Below, one piece after another: positions 19,177-26,351 of a stretch of 64,000 nucleotides of DNA. Within the stretch, counting starts at the first letter, position 1. Each line of letters opens with the position of its first letter. The notes beneath the pieces are model-generated. The model had not been told where the DNA came from. It worked only from the letters and a program-made list of their open reading frames with translations, and searched no databases. Origin of the DNA: Nitratidesulfovibrio sp. (GTDB lineage: Bacteria > Desulfobacterota > Desulfovibrionia > Desulfovibrionales > Desulfovibrionaceae); assembly GCF_040373385.1 (NCBI RefSeq), contig NZ_JBDXXH010000008.1, positions 62,001 to 126,000 of the forward strand. Direction: 5' to 3'. The position numbers and the translations under genes were made by a program.

Positions 19177-19204
19177 TTGACCATGTCGCCCGGCGAGATA
19201 TGTA
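19177..19204 (+). promoter_or_regulatory. Likely sigma-70 promoter of the quinone reductase gene
   Basis: TTGACC (19177-19182) and TATGTA (19199-19204) are separated by 16 bases, about 80 bases before the mdaB start. They are close to consensus for this GC-rich genome. Confidence 0.5.
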
Positions 19205-19281
19205 GGAGACAGTGAGCAAACCGCGCCCGACGTCCGGCAGGCAGTTGCTGCGGAGCGGGCGCACAGCCCAGCGAGGTTGCC

Positions 19282-19866
19282 ATGAACGTCCTGATCATCA
19301 ACGGGCACGAGCCGTATCCCTTTTCGCCCGGCACACTGAACCGCCACCTTGTCGAACTGGCCCGTACCACGCTGGAAGGGCTGGGGCACGCCGTGCAGGT
19401 GACCGAAACCGCAAAGCCCTACGATGCGGCGGCGGAAATCGACCGTCACCTGTGGGCGGACAGGATCATCGTGCAGTCGCCGGTGAACTGGATGGGCTTT
19501 GCGTGGAGCTGCAAGAAGTACATGGATCAGGTCTATACCACGGGCACCGACGGCAGGCTGTGCCAGGGCGACGGCCGCAGCCGCTCCGCGCCGGAGCAGC
19601 AGTACGGATCGGGCGGGGCGCTGCACGGCAGGCAGTACATGCTCTCGCTGACCTTCAACGCGCCCGCCGAGGCCTTTGGCGATGCGGGCCAGTACCTGTT
19701 CGGCGGCAAGACCGTGGATGACCTGTTCTTTCCCGCGCACATGAATTTCCGGTTCTTCGGCATGACGCCGCTGGAAACCTTCTGCTGCCACGACGTGGTC
19801 AAGAACCCGCGCATCGAGGAAGACTGCGAGCGGTACAAGGCGCATCTGGCGCAATTGTTCGGGTAG
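19282..19866 (+). CDS. mdaB: Flavodoxin-fold NAD(P)H quinone oxidoreductase, MdaB-like
   Basis: Predicted FAD-dependent quinone reductase of 194 residues that reduces quinones by two electrons and so limits semiquinone stress. The start VLIINGHEPYPFSPGTLNR is the flavodoxin-fold nucleotide-binding strand and loop. QSPVNWMGFAWSCKKYMDQV near 70-90 and LTFNAPAEAF are typical of MdaB and related drug-modulator reductases. It lies between two terminators with its own promoter, so it is a single-gene unit. Family assignment is good; the exact substrate is inferred. Confidence 0.87.
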   Translation: MNVLIINGHEPYPFSPGTLNRHLVELARTTLEGLGHAVQVTETAKPYDAAAEIDRHLWADRIIVQSPVNWMGFAWSCKKYMDQVYTTGTDGRLCQGDGRSRSAPEQQYGSGGALHGRQYMLSLTFNAPAEAFGDAGQYLFGGKTVDDLFFPAHMNFRFFGMTPLETFCCHDVVKNPRIEEDCERYKAHLAQLFG

Positions 19867-19879
19867 GGCCGGATGCAAC

Positions 19880-19920
19880 ATGAGGGCGGAAGGTCGTATA
19901 CCTTCCGCCCTCATTGTTTC
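19880..19920 (+). terminator. Terminator of mdaB
   Basis: A perfect 15-bp stem (ATGAGGGCGGAAGGT at 19880-19894 with its complement at 19900-19914), a 5-base loop, then TGTTT. It lies 14 bases after the stop codon. Confidence 0.88.
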
Positions 19921-19987
19921 ATGGCGGGCTAGGGCTTTTCAATGCAGGCAGGACTGCCGAATCGGAGATTTCGTTCGTTGGCGAGGA

Positions 19988-20101
19988 AAACGCCGCCTGC
20001 CATGAGGGAGTGCCTCAGCCGTTGGCGAGCTTGCGAGTCTTACGGATGAGGACCGCAGCGCGTACTCTTATCGTATTCGACCGAAATGGGAGGCGGCGTT
20101 T
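19988..20101. other. Structured intergenic segment, possible small RNA
   Basis: AAACGCCGCCT at 19988-19998 pairs exactly with AGGCGGCGTTT at 20091-20101, closing a segment of 114 bases. Inside is a perfect small hairpin (TGAGG-gagtg-CCTCA at 20003-20017). No open frame with a ribosome binding site is present. Strand and expression are unknown. Confidence 0.3.
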
Positions 20102-20133
20102 GACGACGCCAACGGGCGAAAGAACGATTCGGC

Positions 20134-22854
20134 TTACAGCAGCGGAATGTCCCAGTTGAAAGGACTGGTCCGGCGCGGTTCGGGCACGGTCAGGGGCGGG
20201 TGCTCGTCGATGCGCACGAACAGGGTGTACCCGGCGGACTCCAGCTGCCCGCGACGGTCCTCGATGTCCAGCGGCCAGCCGGGGTAGATCCAGGTATTCT
20301 GGCCGTAGCGGCGGGCCCAGAACACCTCGTTCTTGGGGCTGTTGAACGGCTCGCCCGGCTTCAGCCCCTCCAGGTGGTGGCGGGTGACGCCCATGGGCCA
20401 GTAGCCGGACAGCACCACGCCCAGCGGCAGGCAGCTCTGGCGCGGCAAGGCCAGGATGTCTTCACCGGGCAGTTCGGGGCTGACGATGGCGGCGGCAAAG
20501 CCCAGCTTGCGCAGTACGGCCAGCGCCGCCGGGTTGGACGTGTTGCAGAAGGGACCGGCGGTCAGCACCAGGTCGCGCCGGGCGTGCGCATCCCCGAACA
20601 GGCCGACCTGCCACGGCGCGTTGAGCACGAAGTGGCGCGCGCCGTCGCGGACGGCCTCGCGGGTCATGCGCAGCCACTGGGCTTCCTCGTCCGGCCAGAT
20701 CACCGGCGGCAACCACCACGAGATGCGCGGGTACAGCGTGCGCGATACTTCGCGCAGGGCTTTCGGCGACAGCCACAGCCCCATCACCGTGCCGGGGCGC
20801 ACCCCGGCCTTGCCTTCGCGGCCATGCGGCAGCGATCCGCGCAGGATCACGTCCAGCGGGCGGGCGGACTTGCCGGGGGCGGGATAGGTGGGGGTGAAGT
20901 CCACCGCGCCGCCTTCGCCGCCGCCCCTGCGGTGGCGGTCCAGCTTGGCCTGCCAGGCGCGCACCTCGCGCGTCAGTTCGGGCTCGCGGCGGTCGATGAG
21001 GAACACCGGTGTGCCCAGTTTGGGCGTCTTGTGGCGCGGCAGGCGCAGATTGAAGGTGCCTGCCTTGGGGATGTGGCGGGCCACCGGAAGGGTGGTGTGC
21101 CACGATTCGTCCTCGTACCCGATGCGCAAGAGGTCCTGCGGCAGCAGTTGGAAGCGCGGCTTGAAGAAGATGTCCCCTTCCGGGGTCTGGCCGACCTTGC
21201 CCGCCAGCAGGCCGGAACTGGTCTGCTCGCCGGGGGCGGTGGGGTCGTCGCCGCGCTGGGGCAGAAAGCGTGAATGGGTGCCGGGGCGGCCCAGGCCCAT
21301 TTCCAGGATGTCCTCGGCCTGCTTGCGGGCCTTGGGGTCGTCCGGGTTGTCACGCAGCAGGCGGTAGGCCGACACCGCGTAGTACACGTAGTGCGGCCCC
21401 TTCTTGCGGCCCTCGATCTTCCACGAGGCCATGTGCGGCACCGACAGCAGCGTTTTCGCCAGCACGTCCAGCGAAAGATCGAGACAGGAGAAGAAGCGCC
21501 CTTCGCGGCCCTTCTGGCGGTACACCCGGCGACACGGCTGCACGCAACGGCCCCGCAGGCCGCTCTTGCCGCCCATGTAGCTGGACCAGTAGCAGCGGCC
21601 CGACACGCAGTAGCACAGCGCCCCGTGCACGAAGAATTCAAGATCCAGATCATCGGGGCAAGCGGCCCCGCAGGCGCGGATTTCGTCGATGTTCAGTTCG
21701 CGCGGCAGGATCACCCGGCTGGCGCCCAGGTCGCGCGCCACGGTGAGCGCGGCGGGGTGGGTGACGTTGGCCAGTGTGGAAAGGTGCAGTTCACCCGTAA
21801 ACCCGGCCTGCCGGGCAATGTCCAGCATGCCGAGGTCCTGCACGATGAGCGCGTCGGGCCGCACGTCGCGGGCAAGGCGGGCCACCAGACGACCGGCGGC
21901 GCCCGGATCGCCGGGCTTCAGCATGGAGTTCATGGCCACGTAGATGCGGCGGCCCTCGGAATGGGCCAGGTCGGTCAGCGCGGCCAGTTCGCCGGTGGAG
22001 AAGTTTTCCGCCTGCATGCGGGCCGAAAAGTGCTTCAGGCCCAGGTACACCGCGTCGGCACCGGCGGCAAAGGCGGCCAGCGCGGCCTGCATGTCGCCCG
22101 CCGGGGCAAGGATTTCGGGCGTGCGCAGGTTGTCCGCCCGAGTGGGTGTGGCGCTGCCGGATGCGGCGGCCCCGGCGGTGATGCTGGGGGGCAGCAGTTC
22201 CGCCAGTTCGGCATCGGTCAGGCGGGTGCGGTGGTGCTCGCGTTCCGGGGCGCGGTTATCCACGAATTCGTCGGCCTTGCCTGCGGACTGGACGGGCGGG
22301 GCCTGGCGGGCGGGGCGGCGGTCTGCGCGGTCGTCCTGCCGGGAATTCTGGCGGTTGTCCGGGCGGCCCTTGGAACGGCGGTCGCCATCCCCGGACTTGC
22401 CGTCACCGGAGCGACGGTCGCCACCACGAGGGTCTCCACCACGAGGGTCCCCACCACGAGGATCTGTGGTCCAATCGTCGTTGTCCCGCTTGCCGGAGCG
22501 CTTGCCGGAGGATTTGCCCGACGGCTTGCCGGCCTGCCCGCCCTGCGGTCCGCCCTGTGGTCTGTCGGACCGTTTGCCGCCGCGCGGGCCGGTGGGTTTG
22601 GGCGCGTCCTGTCCGTCTTGTTGCTGCGGGCGACGCGGGCGTGCGGGGCGGTCTTCGCGTTCGGCCTGTGCGTCCGCGTCCTTACGGGAAGGGCGGGAAG
22701 GGCGCGCGGGGCGGGGCTGCTGGTCGTCACGCCCGCGCGAGCGGGGGGCGTCGCCCGTATCGGGCTTGCCGGATTTTTTCTGGCCTGCCGGGCGTTTGCC
22801 CGTGGCGGCGGCACCCTTGGGGCCGGATGCGGGGCGTGAAGGCTTGCTGGACAT
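20134..22854 (-). CDS. U32-family (peptidase-like) protein with disordered basic N-terminus
   Basis: Member of the U32 family, whose studied members (RlhA, TrhP, UbiU/V) act in RNA or ubiquinone hydroxylation rather than proteolysis. The family core (about residues 245-880) includes ILAPAGDMQAALAAFAAGAD, LHLSTLANVTHP and the signature EFFVHGALCYCVSGRCYW, with further cysteines in GRCVQPCRR; these Cys fit an Fe-S cluster. RlhA-like 23S rRNA modification is the best guess. Residues 1-230 are unusual: Arg/Asp/Gly/Pro/Gln-rich, with DPRGGDPRGGDPRGGD tandem repeats. ATG 22854 has GGAG eight bases upstream. Length is 906 residues versus 450-650 for most relatives. Confidence 0.85.
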   Translation of the reverse strand: MSSKPSRPASGPKGAAATGKRPAGQKKSGKPDTGDAPRSRGRDDQQPRPARPSRPSRKDADAQAEREDRPARPRRPQQQDGQDAPKPTGPRGGKRSDRPQGGPQGGQAGKPSGKSSGKRSGKRDNDDWTTDPRGGDPRGGDPRGGDRRSGDGKSGDGDRRSKGRPDNRQNSRQDDRADRRPARQAPPVQSAGKADEFVDNRAPEREHHRTRLTDAELAELLPPSITAGAAASGSATPTRADNLRTPEILAPAGDMQAALAAFAAGADAVYLGLKHFSARMQAENFSTGELAALTDLAHSEGRRIYVAMNSMLKPGDPGAAGRLVARLARDVRPDALIVQDLGMLDIARQAGFTGELHLSTLANVTHPAALTVARDLGASRVILPRELNIDEIRACGAACPDDLDLEFFVHGALCYCVSGRCYWSSYMGGKSGLRGRCVQPCRRVYRQKGREGRFFSCLDLSLDVLAKTLLSVPHMASWKIEGRKKGPHYVYYAVSAYRLLRDNPDDPKARKQAEDILEMGLGRPGTHSRFLPQRGDDPTAPGEQTSSGLLAGKVGQTPEGDIFFKPRFQLLPQDLLRIGYEDESWHTTLPVARHIPKAGTFNLRLPRHKTPKLGTPVFLIDRREPELTREVRAWQAKLDRHRRGGGEGGAVDFTPTYPAPGKSARPLDVILRGSLPHGREGKAGVRPGTVMGLWLSPKALREVSRTLYPRISWWLPPVIWPDEEAQWLRMTREAVRDGARHFVLNAPWQVGLFGDAHARRDLVLTAGPFCNTSNPAALAVLRKLGFAAAIVSPELPGEDILALPRQSCLPLGVVLSGYWPMGVTRHHLEGLKPGEPFNSPKNEVFWARRYGQNTWIYPGWPLDIEDRRGQLESAGYTLFVRIDEHPPLTVPEPRRTSPFNWDIPLL

Positions 22855-23356
22855 GTATGATTCTCCGCGAGGGGGATGAAATATGCGTGGGGCTGCCCGC
22901 CGGGCACAAGGGCCGGGAATGGCCGCGAAATGGGCAGGCCGGATGGTCCGGCTGGCCCCATGGGCCGGGGGCGCGTGGCGGCGGGGACGGATGGCGTCGC
23001 GGTGGCCGCACGGGGAGCAGTGCATCTAACCATAGAACGCCCGCATGGCAACCGCAATGGCCCGTGCGGTTTTTCGGCGGAGCTCGGAAGGGGTGCGCCG
23101 GGGCGGTGCGGGGCCGACCCGCGTGGCACCGTTGCGCAGTTCCTCGACAGCCTTTCGCAGAAGTCCCGGCGGCCCGAATTTGCCCATCCGCGCCACCTGC
23201 GCGGCCCCGCACCGTCCCCCGGCGCTTGACCCCGCCCGCCACGCCGACTACACCCGTATGCACGGGGGGCACGCGCGGTTCCCGCCTTCGGGTGCGCCCG
23301 CACCCCCGGCGGCCACACGACGCGGCCACATTCTTTTCGAGGACACCATCACCGCC
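22855..23356. other. Divergent region between the U32 gene and pyrK
   Basis: About 500 bases with no convincing gene. The longer open pyrK frame covers part of it but has no ribosome binding site or domain there. No attenuator or pyrimidine-responsive element was recognised. Confidence 0.35.
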
Positions 23357-24226
23357 ATGAACACACCTGCCTGCACCGACCTGACGGTGCTCGACCTTGT
23401 TCCCTTCGGACAGACCGGCGGCGAGGCCCGCTTTTTTGCCCTGCGCCTGGAACGCCCCCAGTGGGCCGACTGGAAGCCCGGCCAGTTCGTCATGCTGCGC
23501 CCCGCCGGATGGGCGCTGGACATGCTGTGGGCACGTCCCTTTTCCATCTGCCGCATCAGCGCGCGCGACCTGGTCATCTTCTTCCAGGTGGTGGGGCGCG
23601 GCACCGCGCGCCTTGCCCAACTGCGCACCGGCGACGTGGTGCACGTGTGGGGCCCGCTGGGCAACGCCTTTGCCATGGAGCCGGACACCCCCACCCTGAT
23701 GCTGGCCGGGGGCATCGGCATTGCGCCGTTCATCGGCTATGCCCACACCCACCCCAAGCCGTGGAACCTGTGGATGGACTTCGGCCACCGCATGCCGCTG
23801 GGGTGCTACCCCTTCGAGAGCATCAACGAAAAGATCATGGCCGACAGCCACCACGAGGAAGGCCCCGAAGACCTTTCGCGGTTCATCGAGACCATGGGCC
23901 GCCGGATGCGCGAATTCCGCGACCAGAACGGGCTGGTGCTGGCCTGCGGGCCCACCCCCTTCCTGCGCACGGTGCGCTCGTTCGCGCTGGAATACGGCGT
24001 GCGCACCCAGCTTTCGCTGGAAACGCGCATGGCCTGCGGCGTGGGCGCGTGCCTGGGCTGCGTGTGCCGCACCACCGAGCAGTGGCCCGACCCGGCCAAG
24101 GCGGGCGGCAACGTGCAGACCTGCACCCAGGGCCCGGTGTTCTGGGCAGAGCAGATCACCTTCGACGACGAAACCGCCGCCCCGCCCACGGCTGCCGATG
24201 CGCCCGTGCAGGCCTGCGAACGCTAA
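23357..24226 (+). CDS. pyrK: Dihydroorotate dehydrogenase electron-transfer subunit PyrK
   Basis: FAD- and 2Fe-2S-containing subunit that carries electrons from dihydroorotate oxidation to NAD+ in class 1B enzymes. The N-terminal FAD domain has RPFSICRI, the nucleotide domain has LMLAGGIGIAPFIGY, and the C-terminal cluster motif CGVGACLGCVC plus a later Cys (VQTCTQGP) binds 2Fe-2S. ATG 23357 gives 289 residues. GAGG lies 14 bases upstream, slightly far, but the domain begins here. pyrD follows after 57 bases in the same direction and forms the complex with it. Confidence 0.93.
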   Translation: MNTPACTDLTVLDLVPFGQTGGEARFFALRLERPQWADWKPGQFVMLRPAGWALDMLWARPFSICRISARDLVIFFQVVGRGTARLAQLRTGDVVHVWGPLGNAFAMEPDTPTLMLAGGIGIAPFIGYAHTHPKPWNLWMDFGHRMPLGCYPFESINEKIMADSHHEEGPEDLSRFIETMGRRMREFRDQNGLVLACGPTPFLRTVRSFALEYGVRTQLSLETRMACGVGACLGCVCRTTEQWPDPAKAGGNVQTCTQGPVFWAEQITFDDETAAPPTAADAPVQACER

Positions 24227-24283
24227 CGTAAATCCTGATTTGGAATCCGCCCCTGGGATCCGGGACATAGGATCAGAAAAGTC

Positions 24284-25210
24284 ATGATCGACATGCACGT
24301 TACCCTTCCCGGCGGGCTGCACCCGCTGACCCTGAACAACCCGGTCATGACCGCCTCGGGCACCTTCGGGTACGGGGTGGAGTTCGCCCCCTACGGCGAC
24401 CTGACCAGGCTTGGCGGCATCGTGGTCAAGGGGCTGTCCCTGGCCCCGCGCCGGGGCAACCCCATGCCCCGCGTGGCCGAAACGCCCTGCGGCATGCTGA
24501 ACGCCGTGGGCCTGCAGAATGACGGCGCCGAGTACTTCGTGCGCACCACCCTGCCGAAGCTCCCGTGGCGAGAGGTGCCCATTGTGGCCAACCTGTACGC
24601 CTGCGACCCCGGCGAATTCGGCGAACTGGCCGCCGTGCTGGCCGCCGAAGAAGGCGTGGCCGCGCTGGAAGTGAACATCTCGTGCCCCAACGTGAAGGAA
24701 GGCGGGGTGATCTTTGGCCAGGACCCGCGCCAGGCCGCCAAGGTGACCGAAGCGGTGAAGATGCGCGCGGGCAGCAAGCCGGTCATCGTCAAGCTGTCGC
24801 CCAACGTCACCGACATCGCCCACATGGCCCGCGCCGTGGAAGACGCCGGGGCCGACGTGCTGTCCTGCATCAACACCCTGACGGGCATGGGCGTGGACAT
24901 CAACACCCGCAAGCCCCTGCTGGCCAACGTGGTGGGCGGCCTGTCCGGCCCGGCCATCAAGCCCGTGGCCCTGCGCTGCGTGTGGCAGGTGGCGAAAGCC
25001 GTGTCCATTCCGGTCATCGGCATCGGCGGCATCACCAGCGCAGAGGACGTGCTGGAGTTCCTGCTGGTGGGCGCGCACGCCGTGCAGGTGGGCACCGCCA
25101 ACTTCATCCGCCCCGACTTCGTGTTCCGGCTGGTGGACGACCTGGCCGCCCTGTGCGAGCGCATGGGCATCGAGCAGTGGGATGATTTTCGGGGCACGCT
25201 GAAGGTGTAG
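24284..25210 (+). CDS. pyrD: Dihydroorotate dehydrogenase B, catalytic subunit
   Basis: FMN enzyme that oxidises dihydroorotate to orotate in pyrimidine synthesis. The 308 residues are the normal class 1B length. Landmarks are NPVMTASGTFGYG, KGLSLAPRRGNP, NAVGLQNDG, the catalytic Cys in NISCPNVKEGG (residue 130), and the FMN phosphate loop GIGGITSAEDVLEFLLVGA. It is preceded by AGGAT and follows pyrK; a strong terminator follows at 25230. Confidence 0.96.
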   Translation: MIDMHVTLPGGLHPLTLNNPVMTASGTFGYGVEFAPYGDLTRLGGIVVKGLSLAPRRGNPMPRVAETPCGMLNAVGLQNDGAEYFVRTTLPKLPWREVPIVANLYACDPGEFGELAAVLAAEEGVAALEVNISCPNVKEGGVIFGQDPRQAAKVTEAVKMRAGSKPVIVKLSPNVTDIAHMARAVEDAGADVLSCINTLTGMGVDINTRKPLLANVVGGLSGPAIKPVALRCVWQVAKAVSIPVIGIGGITSAEDVLEFLLVGAHAVQVGTANFIRPDFVFRLVDDLAALCERMGIEQWDDFRGTLKV

Positions 25211-25229
25211 CACCACCGCTCTTGAACTG

Positions 25230-25263
25230 AAACGCCCGGCAATGCCATTGCCGGGCGTTTGCG
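25230..25263 (+). terminator. Terminator of pyrK-pyrD
   Basis: AAACGCCCGGCAATG (25230-25244) pairs with CATTGCCGGGCGTTT (25246-25260). The hairpin ends in a short T run and lies 20 bases after the pyrD stop. Confidence 0.88.
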
Positions 25264-25303
25264 TTTGGTGGCGGTACGTGTGGCAGGGAAAACCTGCCCG
25301 ACC

Positions 25304-25843
25304 CTATTCTGTGCGCTGCGGGTGCAGGTATTGCTGTATCTCTTCCATCCGCAGCAGCAGCGTCAGCGGGCTTACGGGAGAGGGCTGGAATCCGCAGCCG
25401 GCATAAAAGGCCGCCGCGCGCTCGTGCAGCGCATGCACCAGAATGCCCCGGATGCCCGCTATGCCTGCCGCCTGGCCGGTGCGCAGCAGGGCGTCGCGCA
25501 CAAGTGCCCTGCCAATGCCCCGCCCCTGCATGCTTTGGTCTACGGCAAGGCGGGCCAGAATCATCACCGGCACCGGGTCGGGCATGTTGCGCCGGATGCT
25601 GCCGGGGGCGATTCCGTGGGCCACGCTGCCTACCGCCAGCGAATAGAAGCCGACCACCCGCGCCCCCGGCTCCTCCTGCCCGCCTTTTTCATGCAGGCAG
25701 GTTACGTAGGTGCGGGTGGCCTTGCCCTCGTTTCTGACGGCGCGCGTGCGCAGCCAGTCGTCCAGTGCGGGTTCGCCGCTGCAAAACAGGATCAGGTCAT
25801 GTTGCGGAGCAAGCGGTTCCGGGGCCGCAATGCGCCCGCTCAT
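25304..25843 (-). CDS. GNAT acetyltransferase toxin (TacT-like)
   Basis: GNAT-fold acetyltransferase of 179 residues, the toxin partner of the DUF1778 antitoxin upstream. Relatives acetylate the amino group of charged tRNAs and stop translation. The acetyl-CoA loop QGRGIGRALV is near residue 107, and the catalytic Tyr sits in AFYAGCGF near residue 148. The start overlaps the antitoxin stop (ATGA), so the two are translationally coupled. Target tRNA is unknown. Confidence 0.87.
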   Translation of the reverse strand: MSGRIAAPEPLAPQHDLILFCSGEPALDDWLRTRAVRNEGKATRTYVTCLHEKGGQEEPGARVVGFYSLAVGSVAHGIAPGSIRRNMPDPVPVMILARLAVDQSMQGRGIGRALVRDALLRTGQAAGIAGIRGILVHALHERAAAFYAGCGFQPSPVSPLTLLLRMEEIQQYLHPQRTE

Positions 25844-26112
25844 TCGCCGTCATCCCACGGAGCGGGCGTGGCAAGCAGGCGCTTCAGGGCCGGGTTGTCG
25901 CGGACAGGCGCGTCCAGCGCGGCCTGAAAGGCGTTCCATTGCGCCGTGGAAAGCTGAAAGTGGGACTTTTCCAGCAGCAGTTCCTCGGCGGAACGAACGG
26001 CATGCTCAAGGATGAAGGCCGTGCGGTTCTTGCCCGCCAGCGCAGCGGCCAGATCGATGATGGCCTTCTGCTCCGGGGGAACGCGCAGGTTGATGATGTC
26101 GGTGCTTGCCAT
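25840..26112 (-). CDS. DUF1778 ribbon-helix-helix antitoxin (TacA-like)
   Basis: Antitoxin of 90 residues. The N-terminal ribbon-helix-helix (TDIINLRVPPEQKAIIDLAA) binds the operator, and the C-terminal tail (about 50-90, LEKSHFQLSTAQWNAFQAAL) wraps the toxin. ATG 26112 has AGGAGG five bases upstream and matches the family start, although the frame is open to 26193. With the toxin it forms an autoregulated operon; two dyads lie upstream. Confidence 0.88.
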   Translation of the reverse strand: MASTDIINLRVPPEQKAIIDLAAALAGKNRTAFILEHAVRSAEELLLEKSHFQLSTAQWNAFQAALDAPVRDNPALKRLLATPAPWDDGE

Positions 26113-26131
26113 GGCGGCCTCCTGTGCGGAA

Positions 26132-26179
26132 AGGCTAAAGCCGGGCGGCATCATTGTCAACACAATGTCTATACGGACA
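26132..26179 (-). promoter_or_regulatory. Promoter and operator of the toxin-antitoxin operon
   Basis: On the minus strand TTGACA (26160-26155) and TAGCCT (26137-26132) are 17 bases apart. Overlapping the -35 is the perfect dyad CATTGT-caac-ACAATG (26152-26167). A second small dyad TGTC-tatacg-GACA covers 26166-26179. Paired dyads suit a ribbon-helix-helix repressor that binds cooperatively. Confidence 0.6.
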
Positions 26180-26265
26180 TGTGGTTGGGGCATGCCCCTT
26201 TGAAAGGTTTTGCAAAAAGGTGTTCCCCCGAACCCGGCGCCTCATCCGATTCCATGAAACAAAAC

Positions 26266-26302
26266 GGGCCGCGCACCATGCAGTGCGCGGCCCTTGTCTT
26301 TT
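26266..26302. terminator. Bidirectional terminator after putA
   Basis: GGGCCGCGCAC at 26266-26276 pairs with GTGCGCGGCCC at 26283-26293 around a 6-base loop. T-rich tracts flank both sides; on the minus strand GTTTTGTTT follows, ending putA transcription about 60 bases past its stop. Confidence 0.85.
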
Positions 26303-26351
26303 GGTTCGTCCCGGTCTGTCCCGGTCCGTCGGCGTAGCCGCCAGCGGCAGC

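Noticed and set aside
20134..22854. Protease function for the U32 protein
   Set aside because: Studied family members with this cysteine pattern act in RNA or quinone hydroxylation, so peptidase activity is not supported.
22855..24284. Riboswitch or attenuator before pyrK-pyrD
   Set aside because: No hairpin with T tract or conserved pyrimidine-responsive element was visible.
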